Assembly: GCA_032821775.1 (NCBI GenBank)
Contig: JAVLRN010000020.1
Location: 62,001-126,000, forward strand
From: Sanguinoderma infundibulare
Taxonomy: Eukaryota > Basidiomycota > Agaricomycetes > Polyporales > Polyporaceae
Length of the DNA stretch: 64,000 nucleotides
Direction: 5' to 3'
Positions 45,360 through 60,234 of this stretch are shown here, one piece after another. The notes beneath the pieces were generated by a model. It was not told the origin of the DNA, did no database searches, and saw nothing but the letters and a program-made list of their open reading frames with translations. Position 1 is the stretch's first letter. Each line of letters begins with the position of its first letter. A program made the translations under genes and the position numbers.

Positions 45360-47054
45360 CTACGCCGGGTAGACTTGTACCTCAGGCTCAGAGTCTCCCA
45401 GGACCGGGGTGTCAGATTGAGAGCCGTCCTCTTCCATATATTCGTAACCGAAGTAGTCCTCCACCTCCATTGACGATCCTAATGACCCGACAATTCGATC
45501 AAACGCCACCGTGCTGAACGGGGCGGACGTCGCCTCGTTTTCGAGTGAGGTATAACCACAGGTGGCCTTGCAACCTGCGTATTGGAGGTGTATGAGGAAG
45601 CGCGAGACGAAGATCGCGGTCAACCTGGAGTATCAGTGTTACATGAGTGGCTTTGGGATACGAGTAAGAAACAGCGCATGCGTACGGCTCAATGAACGTG
45701 ATGAAGTAGTTTGCATATTGGAATGCAGGGATGGAGATCTACAGGAAGAGATCGGGTTAGCCCATTCGTATGTTCCAGGTAGTCGGAACCCTCACAGGCG
45801 AAGTCAAGAAAGCCAGATGCAGAGCATTGAGGATGGCCAGTATACTGATTGGGCACGATGTTCAGTAATGACGGAAAACCAGAAGACTTTCAATGTGCAC
45901 CCACATCCAATAGATGGACCCTGGAGGCCACACGTTCAGAGACGTAAGTGAGATGCCATGCGCGTGATGTATACAGGAGACTTACCGTCGCGTAAGATCA
46001 CACCCGCTAGCGTATTCCTTCTAGCGACTGAGCGGAACGAACTCCCGCGGACGAGGGCGTACCAAGTGATCAGCGCCAACAGAGTATCTGCAGTCATCAT
46101 ACATGTTCGGCAGGCGATCACCACTAAATAGCGGATAGTCGTCAGTACGAGGAATGCGGGCGACGGTAATGTCACAAGAGAAAACGTACGTCTATACAAT
46201 TAACAGTCAGTGACTCGGTTAAGTCATAGTTTCTTATAAGGCAGCTAAGAACACTGACCGATTGTACACCTTGTTTGGGGTATGATCGATAGTCGCGCAC
46301 CCCGCTATGGGTATCACCTCCCCATCAATCCCATAATGAAACTCAGTCTGTAGTGGCCTACTTTTAGTCTCCGCACAGAATTTGTACATGGGGAAGCGAA
46401 ACGTGGACTCAGGCTGACCATGTATAGGACGACCGGCGCGAACCCCAGGCCGAAGACTAGTAAGGACACGAGCCAGCTCCTCCCGGTCAAAGCGAACGAT
46501 CGCAGACCAGAGAAGGCTTGCAAACTCCATCAGCATCAGTTTACTTACGCAGAGGAGCACCGCACGAACCTGCCCATATGGTGTATAGCACCAGATCAAT
46601 CACAAACAAGGCTCGGTTGAACATCGTACAGCTGAATGTTAAGAGCCATCAGTTACTTGCAGTAGGACGTAAGGAAGACACGAACCCCTGGGTACCACAC
46701 ACCGGACGTTATTCACAATTCCGTAGAGGAAACGTGTATGGTATGCGCACCTCGTCGGACATCCGCGCCATGCTGACGAAGAGCAGCGTGTAATACAGAT
46801 ACGCGACGTATTTGTTCGCGAAGAACAAGACGTGTGCGCCCGTAAATCGGGTGTTCCAAAAGCATCGCAGCTCGTCTCCTATCGTGATGATACAGTCGTA
46901 CAGAAGGAGCACTGGTACGAAGAAAAATTCAGTCAGTCATGGTGGGTGTCGAAAAGTAAGCAAGGGAAGCCCGCGACTGACCTGTTGACGCTGTTATAAC
47001 ATAGGTCGCTTGTTCGCTGTAGTGGACGCCCTGGAATGTTAGCGAAAGCTGCAT
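45360..47054 (-). CDS. DUF6533 multi-pass membrane protein (locus B copy)
   Basis: The signature exon (46751-46911) reads LLLYDCIITIGDELRCFW, then FTGAHVLFFANKYVAYLYYTLL. Further exons encode hydrophobic segments (FNRALFVIDLVLYTIWA, SWLVSLLVFGLGFAPVVLYM, then a segment with RTCMMTADTLLALITWYALV) and the last exon (ending 45360) holds VSRFLIHLQ plus an acidic tail. ATG 47054 opens directly into the domain; an ATG at 47129 would need a splice I could not make fit. The splice phase between the second and third exons also does not close with an obvious acceptor, so the gene may carry a small defect. It is transcribed in the same direction as the monooxygenase upstream, as in locus A. Confidence 0.65.
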
Positions 47055-47713
47055 TGGTAAGGGTTAGAGTTGGATGTACATTGCGCTGAACTCGTTAATG
47101 ATCGCTTCCATCTTGTCAGAGGAAGCCATCGTTGGTGGGGATGATACAGACAGAGAACTCGAACGAGAGCTCTGCTTCTAAACCCTCGGAGTCGCTTGTG
47201 TTTGGTGACCCTGGAGCCGCAGGATCACGAACGCCCTTCGAAAATCCAGTATATGCGATAAGGTCTCAATCAAACGCGCAGCAATGCATATGGAGCTCTA
47301 TCAGAGGACCTCGGCTCCTCTCGTACCGCTCGAAGTTTGAATAGGCCCGCGAGCCGGACCACCTCAGGCAGATCCTCCGGGGAGACCGGAACCGGCTAAG
47401 ATTGCATGGAGTAGGGGGACGTTTTCCATTGATGAACAAGATAAACCGGTCGTACTGGTTGAAGAGGCGGCGTGCGGCGCAGTGTCTGGGTTGTGGTGGT
47501 CGCGAGTTGGAGAACGGTAATCACCAGCGCTTGATGAGATGACACAGCATCTAAGTCCCGCACCTTGATCATGATGCATAAGTATCAACATCAGCGTTAC
47601 ATCGTCAATATGTAAATCGGTTCCAACTTCCGACATCCAGCACCTCAACTGAGGACAGAAAGATACGAGCAACACAACATGACAGAGTATGCAACTCACC
47701 GAGCGCCCCATTC

Positions 47714-48910
47714 TCAAGCCTTGCGCCTCATCGCTGGTTGCATAATCGCCGCCGTCGCAAGGCAAGACTGAGGCGTCGCATCGGGCCCCAGCGCGGCCTC
47801 CACATTGGCCGCAGCGATCGCTCCAACCCGCCTCCCTTCGCTCATCCGTACCTCCTCCCACGCAGCGATGGCTGCCTCCCGCTCCTCGACGCTCTTCCCT
47901 CCCAAAATCACCTCCGCGAGAACCAGCCCCAGTTCGAGCGCATCGAGCATCGCCAGGTTCGCGCCCGCGCCCGCAAACGGGGACATGAGGTGCGCAGCAT
48001 CCCCAAGCAGAGTCACCCCCGGCGCATGGTCCCACCTGTGCTCCAGCGGGAGCATGTACAGAGAGCGCTGGTAGATCGCCTCGGGGTCACAATGCTCGAT
48101 GAGCGTTCGCACCCACGGCGCCCAGCCCGCGTACTTCTCCAGGAGAAATTTGCGGGTCGCTGAGGGCTCCGTGGGCAGGACCCAGTCCGCCGGCGCGCGG
48201 AACCACGCGTACACGCGGATGCGCCCGTCTCCGTTGGGCTGCGCGCCAAACACGCGCGAGTGCTCGCAGGCAAAGAACATCCCCTCGCCCACAAGCTCGA
48301 CCACGTCCTTGAGCGCGGGAAGCGTCGCAATCTCGGGCGCGATGGAGATTTCAGCCCCCGTGACCCCGTGGTAGACGGGCACCGCGCTCGAGACGAGGGG
48401 GCGCACCCGCGAGTTCGCGCCATCGGCTCCGACGAGGATGTCGCAGACGGTCTTGTGTCCGTTCGCAAACGTAAGCTCGTGCTGGCCGTCGCCCAGTGGG
48501 ACGGCGGAGACGAGGCCGTAGCCCCACTTGATTGCGTCGGCGGGAATAGCGTCGAGCATGATCTTGCGCAGTGCGGAGCGGTCGATCTCTGGACGGGAGT
48601 CGAGTGGGTCCTGGTTCGGGTCCGCGGGCCTAGAGAAAAGAACCTTCTGAGAGTCGCAGAACGTGAGGCTCTCGCCCTGGGGGCGGGCGTACTGGTTGAA
48701 GGCGTCCTCGAGGCCGTTCTCGCGGAGGGCACGTTGGCCGCTCTCGTACCCGAGGTCGAGGCTACCGCCGAGGTGGGCGCGCGAGGAGAAGCTGGCCTCG
48801 CGCTCGTAGAGGGTCGCGGGGATGCCTCGCTTGTGGAGGGTGAGGAGGAGGATGAGGCCGCCTGGGCCACCGCCAATGATCGCGATGCGTGGCTGAGTCT
48901 TGGTCGCCAT
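47714..48910 (-). CDS. FAD-dependent monooxygenase (class A, salicylate hydroxylase/TetX-like), intact
   Basis: A single 398-codon exon from ATG 48910. It begins with a Rossmann GxGxxG (IIGGGPGGLILL), followed by an Arg/Glu FAD contact region (YEREASFSSR), the DG motif (VGADGANSRVRP) and the GD motif (LLGDAAHLMSPFAGAGANLAM). Such flavoproteins hydroxylate aromatic or other small substrates with NAD(P)H and oxygen. It is the full version of the broken copy at 8361-9549, and fragments of the same gene lie at 15933-16231 and 55640-56114. No intron is needed. Substrate unknown. Confidence 0.92.
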   Translation of the reverse strand: MATKTQPRIAIIGGGPGGLILLLTLHKRGIPATLYEREASFSSRAHLGGSLDLGYESGQRALRENGLEDAFNQYARPQGESLTFCDSQKVLFSRPADPNQDPLDSRPEIDRSALRKIMLDAIPADAIKWGYGLVSAVPLGDGQHELTFANGHKTVCDILVGADGANSRVRPLVSSAVPVYHGVTGAEISIAPEIATLPALKDVVELVGEGMFFACEHSRVFGAQPNGDGRIRVYAWFRAPADWVLPTEPSATRKFLLEKYAGWAPWVRTLIEHCDPEAIYQRSLYMLPLEHRWDHAPGVTLLGDAAHLMSPFAGAGANLAMLDALELGLVLAEVILGGKSVEEREAAIAAWEEVRMSEGRRVGAIAAANVEAALGPDATPQSCLATAAIMQPAMRRKA

Positions 48911-50067
48911 TGTCTAGGGAACTTCTTCGATGTCAGGAATAGAGCCACGATTCAAACAAAATTGAAGACGCACGTAGTCAATGAGTCGTGTGGGAGTAGC
49001 TGGAGATATTCGCTATGTTGGATGCAGTTGCGACAACCCTGCTCAGCGATGAGCCCTTATAATGGCGTCGCTTCTGGACGTACGAAGGTCGTCGGCAGAG
49101 GATGCCGAGCAATTGGGCTCGTCCATATCGAGGCCTCAGCTTCTGCCGTGCAGCAACGTACCAGATTTTGTATATCATGCCGTGACTCACGCCGAGTCCG
49201 CGCTCGAATGGCTTGCGTCTGCTGTCGGCCAAGTAGAAGTACTTCCCACTGCGATCAAACAAATAAGCGTTAGTAGCAGGATCCGAGGGTCGCCGTCATC
49301 CAATGCCGGCCGCGTTTGTTGACGAAGATGGAGATTGGTCCTGGTGATGCGCCGATCCGAAGGCCGGACACAGGGGGTGTCGTGCGCGTCGTGACTTGAA
49401 CGCGGGAAAGGTTTGCGCGCAGCGGTGCCCTAAGAACCGTAAGAGAGTCGACACTGAGGCGAGATATGATGAGTTGTAACAGTGCAGAAGGTGATCAGAA
49501 GAGAACCTCTTGAACAATTCGGCGATCGATGGCGCGGCAAGGGCCTGGCATTTGGCATGATAATGATCGACGTAGCTTTTCGTGGCTGTGCCGCATCGCA
49601 GTGGCTATGTTTGTCGGAACGATGTCATGTACTGAACGCTATGACGGGGTTAGACAATGGGCGATGGCTGAGAACGCGGGCGCGTCCTCTGGCGTCTTGT
49701 CTGGCGTCCTGGAACAGAGCAGAACAAATGCCCTTCAACGAGATTGAATACGAGGCGATGCGTGAGAATCGGGTGATAAACTCCGACAGACTCCGCAATT
49801 AAGCGGTGGCGGAGTCAGGCACTTCGGACTGAGCCTCATCGGACGTGACACATCATAGTAATTGAGTCGCTCCAATCCCTTGGATTCAGTGTGGATCCAC
49901 TGAGCTCTCACTCTTTCTTCTCTTGATATTCTACTCTTAGCCCGCCGAATCACGCTCTAACTCTCGCGAAGCTCTTCACGACTCCAAACGCACTCTTGCA
50001 AGCTTAATCCCCCTTGCCTTCATGTTGCATCCCCGTCTTGATCTATCATTCGCAGACCAATGACCCG
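48911..50067. other. Intergenic region between divergent genes
   Basis: About 1.15 kb between the monooxygenase and the first FHA kinase. A minus-strand frame at 48978-49262 contains KYFYLADSRRKPFERG but no recognisable domain; I do not call it a gene. Confidence 0.5.
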
Positions 50068-52291
<2,224 letters not shown>

Positions 52292-52891
52292 CTCCCGTCA
52301 TCGTGTAACTCGTCTTCTTGGGCCGATGATGGACATTGATGGGCGCTGCTCCTGCTTGCCTTTTTGGTTGTACGCTATCCTAGTTCAAGTTGTTTACCAC
52401 CGCTGTCGCGTTGGATTAGATTGGCTTTCGAACTACTTATTAGAATGTGTAATGATGCGGACCCGTAGTTGTGGCTGTGCTGCTACTCGTGGCAACTCAA
52501 AATTGTACCATCACCTCGTACTTTGTTCTCCGCACAGGAAAATGCTCTTCTGATGTTTGACGCTACTTAGGCGCATTGGGGTCGCGGCCTACAGCAGGTC
52601 TGGCAGCTCTGCCGCGACTCACAACGCAGGCTCGGACTCCCGCGTCGCATAGTATTTTTTGCCTCACTCTTCGCAACGTTTTGGAGCTTTTGCTGATCGG
52701 CGCCGGCGCCGGCACTCGCTGTATACTGGTGAGCACTTCGCATTGTCTTATTACAAGCTGTCATACCAGGAATAGGACCAAACTTTGACGCGGACTTGAG
52801 GGCTGCAGCTGCAGCAGCTTCGGACATCCATCTTCCCACGGTTCGTTCTTCTCCTCCTACGAGCATCCTCCCCCTTCCGCGGCACCTACAC

Positions 52892-55052
52892 ATGCGATAC
52901 CTCCACAACACCAGCTCGGAAGACGTGAACGACGCGGCTGACCATCATAGAGCCAAGAAACAGAGGGTTGGTGACGTCGCACAGCTCTGGGGCTCCTTAA
53001 TTCCTTGGAACGCGGCTGACCCCAACGTGCACACCATCGAGCTCTCCAAAACAAAGAGGAAATACGTTGTCGGTCGTTGCAGTCGGGCTGACATACATTT
53101 CACGCATGGCGCTGATATTGGTGAGCTTGGATCAGTTCTTGTCCCACTGACAGCGCGTTGACTCCTCAACACTCCGCAGAAGAGACACATTGCATCATAG
53201 AATGGGATGGGTACGAAGGGAATGTACATTATGCTGTGAAGGTTACGGACTGCTCTGCTGCGGGGACATACGTGAGTGTGATCTAGTCCCGCTCTTGTTG
53301 AGATTTCCTCGATCGCTCCGCCTAGATCAACGGCAGGGCAGTGCGCGAGGGTGGCAACAAGTTTGCGGTACTGCGGGACGGAAGCGAGATCCAGTTCGGG
53401 TCAAAACCTGGAGGCGTTCGTGCGTTACCTTCAACAAAGCGGTGGTTTGTGGCCCTCCCTAACATCTCGTGCAGGCTTCATCTACCGACAGGTCGACAAC
53501 TCTGGCGACCCCCTCTGCGGTCTGAACAAGCACTACGACCTGTTCAATGTCCTCGGGCAAGGTTCGTTTGCCACCGTGGTCAAGGCGCTGCACAAGAAGC
53601 AAGGAAGGTGGTACGCCGTCAAGATGATCCCCGTCCACAGTCTCCAGCAGATTTTGGAGGACGACGAGGCGGGTGTCCAGACGACACATTCTGAAATCGT
53701 TTTGCGCGAGGTGGAGATTCTGGAGAGCTGTCAACATGCAAACATATGCCAGCTCAAGGAAGTGTTCCTCGAATGCGGGAGACTGAGTACGTCCTATGTG
53801 CTGTGACAGCGAGGCGATTGGTTGATATGTTCGTGGAAGATCTCGTCCTTGAACTCGTGCAGCACGGGAGCCTCGCGGCGTATTTGAACGAGATGGGTGT
53901 CTTATGTGCGCATAATGGGGTTCTAGCCTTCATCGGATTACCCATTGACATCGTGCCTTGTAGTCGAGCATCAAGCGCAGGCTGTCACGCGTCAGATAGT
54001 CGATGCTCTTGCTGTAAGTTTGTGCGGCGATCGTGACGTCCCTTACACAACCACTCACGGACCGCCAGTACATGCACGACCGGGGCATTGTTCACCGAGA
54101 CGTGAAGCCCGAGAACCTCCTTCTTGCAAGTCGAAACCCGTTGACGATTAAGGTCTCGGACTTCGGTCTTTCCAAGCACATAGACACGCTGAGGAATCTA
54201 AAGGTGAGTCGTTGCTTGAGTCTACTCACAATCCTTTATTGAGCCATTCGACCTCGCAGACGGCCTGTGGTACCCGCGCGTATGCCGCGCCTGAAGTGAC
54301 AGACTCTGGATCAAGAGGTCATTACGACGAGAAGGTGGACAGCTGGAGCGTCGGCGTCGTAGTGTTCAAGACGTACGCCCTTCGACCCCATCCGCGTTCC
54401 ATCTCGGATGCTGACGAGCCTTAAGCCTCACGTTGCAGTTCCCCTTCAGCGACAGATATCTCGCCGGCCATATCCGGAAGAAGGTGACAAAGCGAGACGT
54501 GCAGGTCCACTGGTCTTTGTTGCCGGACTTCAACGTGAGCAGCACGGGTACGTCGGTTAAGCTGTTGGGGCATATCTCGCGCTGACGGACTATTTCGAAT
54601 TTTCCCCATTTTTAGGACAAGACTTTATACGGCTTCTGCTAGAGTACGACCCGAAGAAGCGGATGTCGCTCACGCAAGCCGCCAATCATCCTTGGATCGC
54701 AGAAGAAGAGGACCCTCCAGACACCTCCGAGGACGGCTCGCCCTGTCCGCCGCTGCGTAGCCCTGCGTGCACGCCAATTCGGAACAACTCTATGGATGCA
54801 GCCGCGTCTCAGCCGAAGAGCCTTCCGCGAAAGCCCCGGGCGCGAGTAGCGTCGCCTAAGGACCCAACAGAAGAGCTCATCAAATCCATGTCGTCCATGT
54901 CCATCGCCGAGCCTCCCGTGTCCTCGCGCACGCGGGGAAAACAGAAGCCCGCGGAAGCCGCCTCTGCGACATTGACATCCCCGTCCGAAACAGTCCCTGG
55001 TTTAGGCCAGCTGCGACGGTCGGCGCGCATCGCCGCCAAGAACGCCGGTTGA
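52892..55052 (+). CDS. Chk2/Cds1-like kinase 2: degenerate FHA, no SQ/TQ cluster
   Basis: Exons: 52892-53120, 53180-53271, 53326-53419, 53475-53786, 53840-53896, 53964-54013, 54069-54203, 54260-54372, 54426-54547, 54616-55052; 546 aa, in frame. Intron positions match the upstream kinase, so it is a tandem paralogue. The kinase core is complete: [11 protein letters not shown] lysine, [21 protein letters not shown]. The N-terminus lacks SQ/TQ sites. The FHA region keeps GR and the ING end, but the SxxH Ser is replaced (ETHC) and SSNGT has become SAAGT, which should weaken phosphothreonine binding. The C-terminus is rich in Ser/Pro/Lys with a basic end. Confidence 0.85.
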
Positions 55053-55639
55053 TCCTCAGCCCTACGTGACCGATGGATTCTATGCGTAATCGTGCTCTTA
55101 TGATGCTTTCCCCAATGGTCGATCATTTCCTATTTTACACAGTAATTATCAATCAAAGTCTCACTTTGTCAGATACTCTTGGCTTAATTGTTGCCCATCC
55201 TCCGTTCGCCAAGCGTGTCTTTGAGCGTTCCAAGCAGTGAGTGATTCAGTTCTCAAATCAGCAGCGCTGCCGAGAGGAGTCGTGTTAACCTCTACTGTAG
55301 TTTGAGTGTTGTCAAGTTATTGCTTTTCGTCGCAGTGTGGGGCTATCCTTGTGATAGGTCGTGAGGTGTTGGGGTGTCCATGGCGTCTCCAGCCGGTGTG
55401 TACACCTGTACTTTTCCCGTAATAGCGCACATGATAAGGGACTGCATCCTTGTCGTCTAATGCCGACCCAGTGCCGACCTGAAACGTATGTCAGCGTATT
55501 GTGACTTCGACTTGGAGGCGGACTTGCGCCGCTCAAACTGATCTCTGCTTATCAGATAAAGTCCGGGTATGCCTGATAGCCGACTTGGGCCGATAACGGA
55601 CGCAAACGGTTCGGAGGCTGCTCACGGCATGGATCCTGG
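55053..55639. other. Intergenic
   Basis: Nothing recognisable between the second FHA kinase and the monooxygenase fragment. Confidence 0.5.
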
Positions 55640-56114
55640 AGCCTGCCCACAGAACCCGCCGCGGCGCGCAAGCTTCTTTTGGAGAAGTTCGAGGGTTGGG
55701 CGCCGTGGGTGCACACGGCCATCGAACATTGCGACGACGAAGCGATCTACCAACGCCCTCTGTACGCGCTCCCGCTGGACCACAGGTGGGACCACCGTGC
55801 CGGGGGTGACTCTGCTTGGGGATGCTGCGCGCCTCATGTCCCCATTCGCGGGCGCGGGCGCGAATCTGGCAATGCTTGACGCTCTGGAGTTGGGCCTGGT
55901 GCTCGTGGAGGTGATTTCGGGCGGGAAGAGCGTCGAGGAGCGGGAGGCTGCTATCGCTGCATGGGAGGAAGTGCGGATGAGCGAGGGGAGACGGGTTGGG
56001 GCGATCGCTACGGCCAATGTGGAAGCGGGATTGGGGCCTCAAGCTGGCGCGAGTCTTGAGTCTGCGCTTGAGACGGCAGCGATCATGTCGCCGGCGATGA
56101 GGCGCAAGGCTTGA
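55640..56114 (+). pseudogene. FAD monooxygenase 3' fragment (locus B), frameshifted
   Basis: Starts abruptly inside the monooxygenase (LLEKFEGWAPWV), continues through the LDHRWDH segment, has a 1-nt insertion close to 55800, then reads VTLLGDAARLMSP to the final AMRRKA in the other frame. It is convergent with the FunK1 kinase, exactly as in locus A but inverted. It keeps about 150 nt more 5' sequence than the locus A fragment. Confidence 0.82.
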
Positions 56115-56565
56115 ATGGAGTGCTTTGTTTATTCTCGTCGGTATCTCATGGATAAATCCCTCCGCGGAATCGGCAGTAGGTTGCGGATGAAGTACATTTC
56201 TTTCCTGACCATGTATTTGCATATGTCTAATGACCATAGAGTCCGACCACGATGACTGTATGAAGCCTTACCCTCTTGACTGAGAGACTTTCAGGGGTCG
56301 TGTCCTGTGCCCACTGTCTATCGTCCATGACTTCAACGGACGACCGCGCAAGAGGAGTTGCGTACACGCTGAGCCTACCTGTTAAGCAATGTCGAATCGA
56401 CAGCTAAGGTATCGCATGCGAGACTCAGAGCCGCGATACTGCGTAATATCCAGTCAACTTGTCAAATAGCGACGACACCCGTACATCTTGAAACAAGACA
56501 AAATATTCTATGACGATACATAAAACAACGATGCAACGCGTAGCATCAAGTCCATCCTACTAAGC

Positions 56566-59420
56566 CTACTCCGCCTGGTCCGCTCTAGGCTCCGGAGTCT
56601 CGGCGACTGACCCCAGTGGAGTACCGTCCGCCCCCTTGAGCTTCTTCTTCGGCTTCGTAGGCTCAGCGTCCCTAGAACGCTTAGTCGCCATCGCCGACGA
56701 CGAAAGCTGATTGTTCTTGCCCGAAGCCAGCCCGTACTCCTTGAACAGGTCAGGACTCTTCTCCAGATCAGACTTCTGCCAAAAGTCTTCCTTGCTCGTA
56801 CTCTCGAACAAGGACAGCAGCTTGTCGTGGTTCTCCAAGGTCTTGTCTTCTGGATTACTGGAGGGCGTAAACAAGTGGCGCTTCCGGGGAGGGCCATCCG
56901 CACGGGCTGTGTTCGCTGCAAGAGGAGTGTACAACCTCCCGTACGCGATCTCGTCGATGGTACCATAATGCCGAGAGCAAATGGAAGCGATCATATAGAG
57001 GACCTCTTGGAGGCTGTCATTATCCGTGGGGGAAATGAAGGGCCTGTTTGAGCCCATATTGATGAACTTCTGTTGGCCTCCGACATGGGCACCATCTACA
57101 GGACGGATAGCATGGAATCCGAAGTGATCTTCGAAGACTGCTTTTAAGCGGGGTGTCGCCAATGTGTCCTCAAAGCGTAAGACGGAGTAGTGATGGACGT
57201 GAACGAATGATTCGATGTCGTCGGAGAGTTGATACGGCTTGGTGGGATATTTTGCGAGCACCGCGGAGCGGAAAAGCCACGTTCCCTGATCCTCCTCAAT
57301 TAGTGCCGTGCTATGGTAAAATGGAATGAATATGACGCACCGTGAGATCGGGTTCCCTCGGCTCGATGCCAGATGCCATATCCTCCTTGTACTTCGAGAG
57401 ATCCCAGTCGCTGAGGATGCCCTTCCGCACGATTACCCCGTACTTGTCCTTGAACTCGTGGATGAGGATGTTGTTGAAGCTGACGTCCCGATGAAGAACA
57501 CCGGCCTTCTCCCACGCGTCTTTGTGACCTGAAAGGCAGTAATCAGCATGGGCATGGTGAAAGATTTGCAAAGGAATACGCACCCTGCAAGGCATCCCTG
57601 AGGATCGCCGACAGCTCTCGGAAATCTTTGAAGTCGGTCAACGGCTGGCATACTTCCTTCAGGAGGATGCGGTAGTGGACGCGAGGATGATGCCGATGTT
57701 CTGGGTCGATGTCGTGGAGCTTGGTCAACTGAGGAGTGCCGTCCTGATTGAGGACGTCGCCCCCCTGGACACAAGTCAGGACGTGGCCCGTCACTCCATT
57801 GATTGCCAGCCGCTTGTAGACCTCGTGCTCCGGATGAATGCGACCATTGGCGTCCTGGACTCGCCAGGAGTCCTTGAGGAACCGGAGCTCGAACGTCCGC
57901 TTGCCATCTTTCTCGCCGACCTCTTCGAACACGGGGTAGGCACGTGTGCACCGGCCGAACACCGAAGTAGTGGCGAAGGAGGGACGCCCAGCGAAGATGA
58001 TCCTCTCCTCCTCCTTCCTCTTCTCCTCGTGCTCCTCGTGCTTCTTGACATTGTCGACCATGGTCAGCTTGTATACAGGCCACTCGAAAGACTTGAGCTG
58101 CTTGCCCTCCTTGGCCTTCGGGTTCCACGACAGTGCATCGTAAGCCTGCCGCTTCAGGTAGTCTGTGGGCAGAGTGGCAGCGTACTCGCGCAACGCTATG
58201 AGGTCGTCTTTTGTCGCGAGCTTCGCAGTATGATCAACTCCGAGCTCCTCGTCCTCCATGCATGCAATCTTCCAGAAGAACATGTGAAGGGTCCGATTGT
58301 GCTCATCGCCGTACTTGAACGGTTGGGAGACGACAGCACCCGAACGGTCGGCATACGCGAGGCGGGCGTGGTCCTTGTAGACGTAGGCAGAGAAGAGATG
58401 GGTGCGGTGCTGGTGGCCCAAGACCTGCGCGTTGTACTCCTGGAATTGGCCGAGACCATCCTTGCCACCCTTCTTACCACCATCGTCGTCGTCATCGCCC
58501 GAGGCGCGGTTGAAATTGGTTTCGTTCGGGTTGAGGAACTCGAACGCACATTTCCTGTGGTCGACCTTTGCCTCGAAGAAGGCGACAATATCGCTCCAAG
58601 ATCGGTGCGCGACCCAGTGTTGACGCTTCTTAACGAGCTCCTCCTTCGACGACTTCGTCTTCTTCTTGTAGTCGTCGGCCTTGATAACAAGGGGCTTCGC
58701 ACGATCGTCGTCGCGATAGACGGCGATGTCGGGGGTGGTCGCGTGGCTGCGGGGGGTGGTGCCCTCATCCTTGGACTTGCCTGTCCCCCTCGTGGATGAT
58801 TGGTGATCGTTGGTCGAGGACCCGCTCGCGGTCTGAGAGGTCTTCTTCCCCGTGGTCGAGGACGTGTTCTTCTTCTCCCAGGCTGTGTACTGGTCTGTGT
58901 CTCGCGCATCGGAGATGTCTCGGAAGAGGACCTTCTTGCGAGCCTGCTTGGCCACGGACTGACCCATCTGGCACTGTCCAATACCGTGTCAGATCCCGAA
59001 GCGGAAGAACCAGGCGTTACTCACGATGATAGGCATCAGCTCCACTTCCAGCCTGACCTTCGACAAGCCGTCGGCGTCGTAGTGGAACTTCTCATAATCT
59101 TCTTTGCTAGGTTCACCGCCACCCGGCAGGTAGTCCTTGAACATGTCCTCAACAGATATTTCACGTATCTTGTTGTCCATGCTGTCAGGAGTCAAGTAGT
59201 GTTGCCGGGGCTGGTCGTCCTGTGGGAGTCCAGGTTCAAGGCGGGCGGCGTTGACACCAGGCCGCGCGGGCGTGACGTGTTTATCGAGACACGTCGAGCC
59301 GGGGGGAGTGACGGGAACACGACCATGTTTGAGCGTGGAAGAGTCATCGTGGTGGGGGATATCAACGGCAGAGGCAGGGATTGCGTCAGCCTCAGGCTGG
59401 TTGGGAGAGGAAGAAGACAT
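56566..59420 (-). CDS. FunK1-type protein kinase (locus B copy), intact
   Basis: Exons 59025-59420, 57584-58973, 57341-57528 and 56566-57285 close in frame to 897 aa. FunK1 kinases are a basidiomycete-expanded group distantly related to protein kinases. Seen here: the HRDVSFNNILI catalytic loop, SDWDLSK in place of a DFG segment, GTWLFRSAVL after it, and FVHVHHYSVLRF in the C-lobe. The N-terminal 130 residues are unique; the C-terminal tail is basic (KRSRD, KPKKKLKG) and nearly identical in the locus A copy. A TATAAAA lies 41-47 nt upstream. Substrates are unknown. Confidence 0.87.
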
Positions 59421-59460
59421 GGTCGGAGGGAGATGCTTACCAGGAGGACGAGAGGGCCTC

Positions 59461-59467
59461 TTTTATA
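59461..59467 (-). promoter_or_regulatory. TATA box of the FunK1 kinase
   Basis: TATAAAA on the minus strand, 41-47 nt upstream of ATG 59420; it lies in the 180-bp segment that locus A has lost. Confidence 0.55.
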
Positions 59468-60234
59468 CGAATGGCCTAATCAAAAGGCGATACAAATCCT
59501 TTGTCCGACTGATCAGGAAAGAGCAATGGGGCACGAGTCGGGGGCGTGTTTGGCCGTGCTCACCGAGATCTGAGCGGTGGTTGAGAATCCACGCTCTGTC
59601 CCATCCGTTTATTTCAGCGCTGTCCATCCGGAAATGATTGTTTTTTCACCTACATGAATGTTCGGTATGCTTTATGGAGAGCTAGCAGCACGACGGCAGG
59701 CTCGCGGGCTGGTACTGTTGAAGGTTGAATGGAACGTCGAACTTGCGTTGTTGAGCGCTGGTGGGCTTCTTGGCGCTTAGCCTTCCCGTTTTGGAAGGGT
59801 ATGTTGAATCAGTTTGATTAGCGCCTTGGCTCCGCGGCCGCGCGGCGGTGGGCCCTGGCACTGACGGCCAGCATCCAAGCCATTGTTTGGCTTAATGGCA
59901 CGGCCATGAGTGCTGCGCGTTGGCCATGGGCCAGTGTTCGATTGTTCAATTTGCATTTGGGCTTCATACGATCCAGAGAACCCGCCGCCGCCGTACTCTA
60001 ACCACACCTGTGGCACGATCCGAGCCTGATCTTGAGTGCCAATGCCTGTGTTACAAATACTTATTCATTGATAAGCAGACAAAGGTAGGTCGTGCAATTG
60101 AAGTCCAAAGGCCTTTAACACACCCGGATATTCAATCGAGAATCCGCCCATCCGGCGCCCTGCGGCGGACATCAGTTCATTCACGATCTGGCTTGATAGA
60201 ACGCCTTGGACGAATATACATAACGACTATAATA

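Noticed and set aside
48260..49273. 337-aa plus-strand open frame
   Set aside because: Mostly antisense to the intact FAD monooxygenase and rich in Val/Glu/Arg, as expected of a shadow frame.
57675..58799. 374-aa plus-strand open frame
   Set aside because: It is antisense to the main exon of the FunK1 kinase, whose minus-strand frame has clear kinase motifs; high GC at third codon positions keeps the other strand open.
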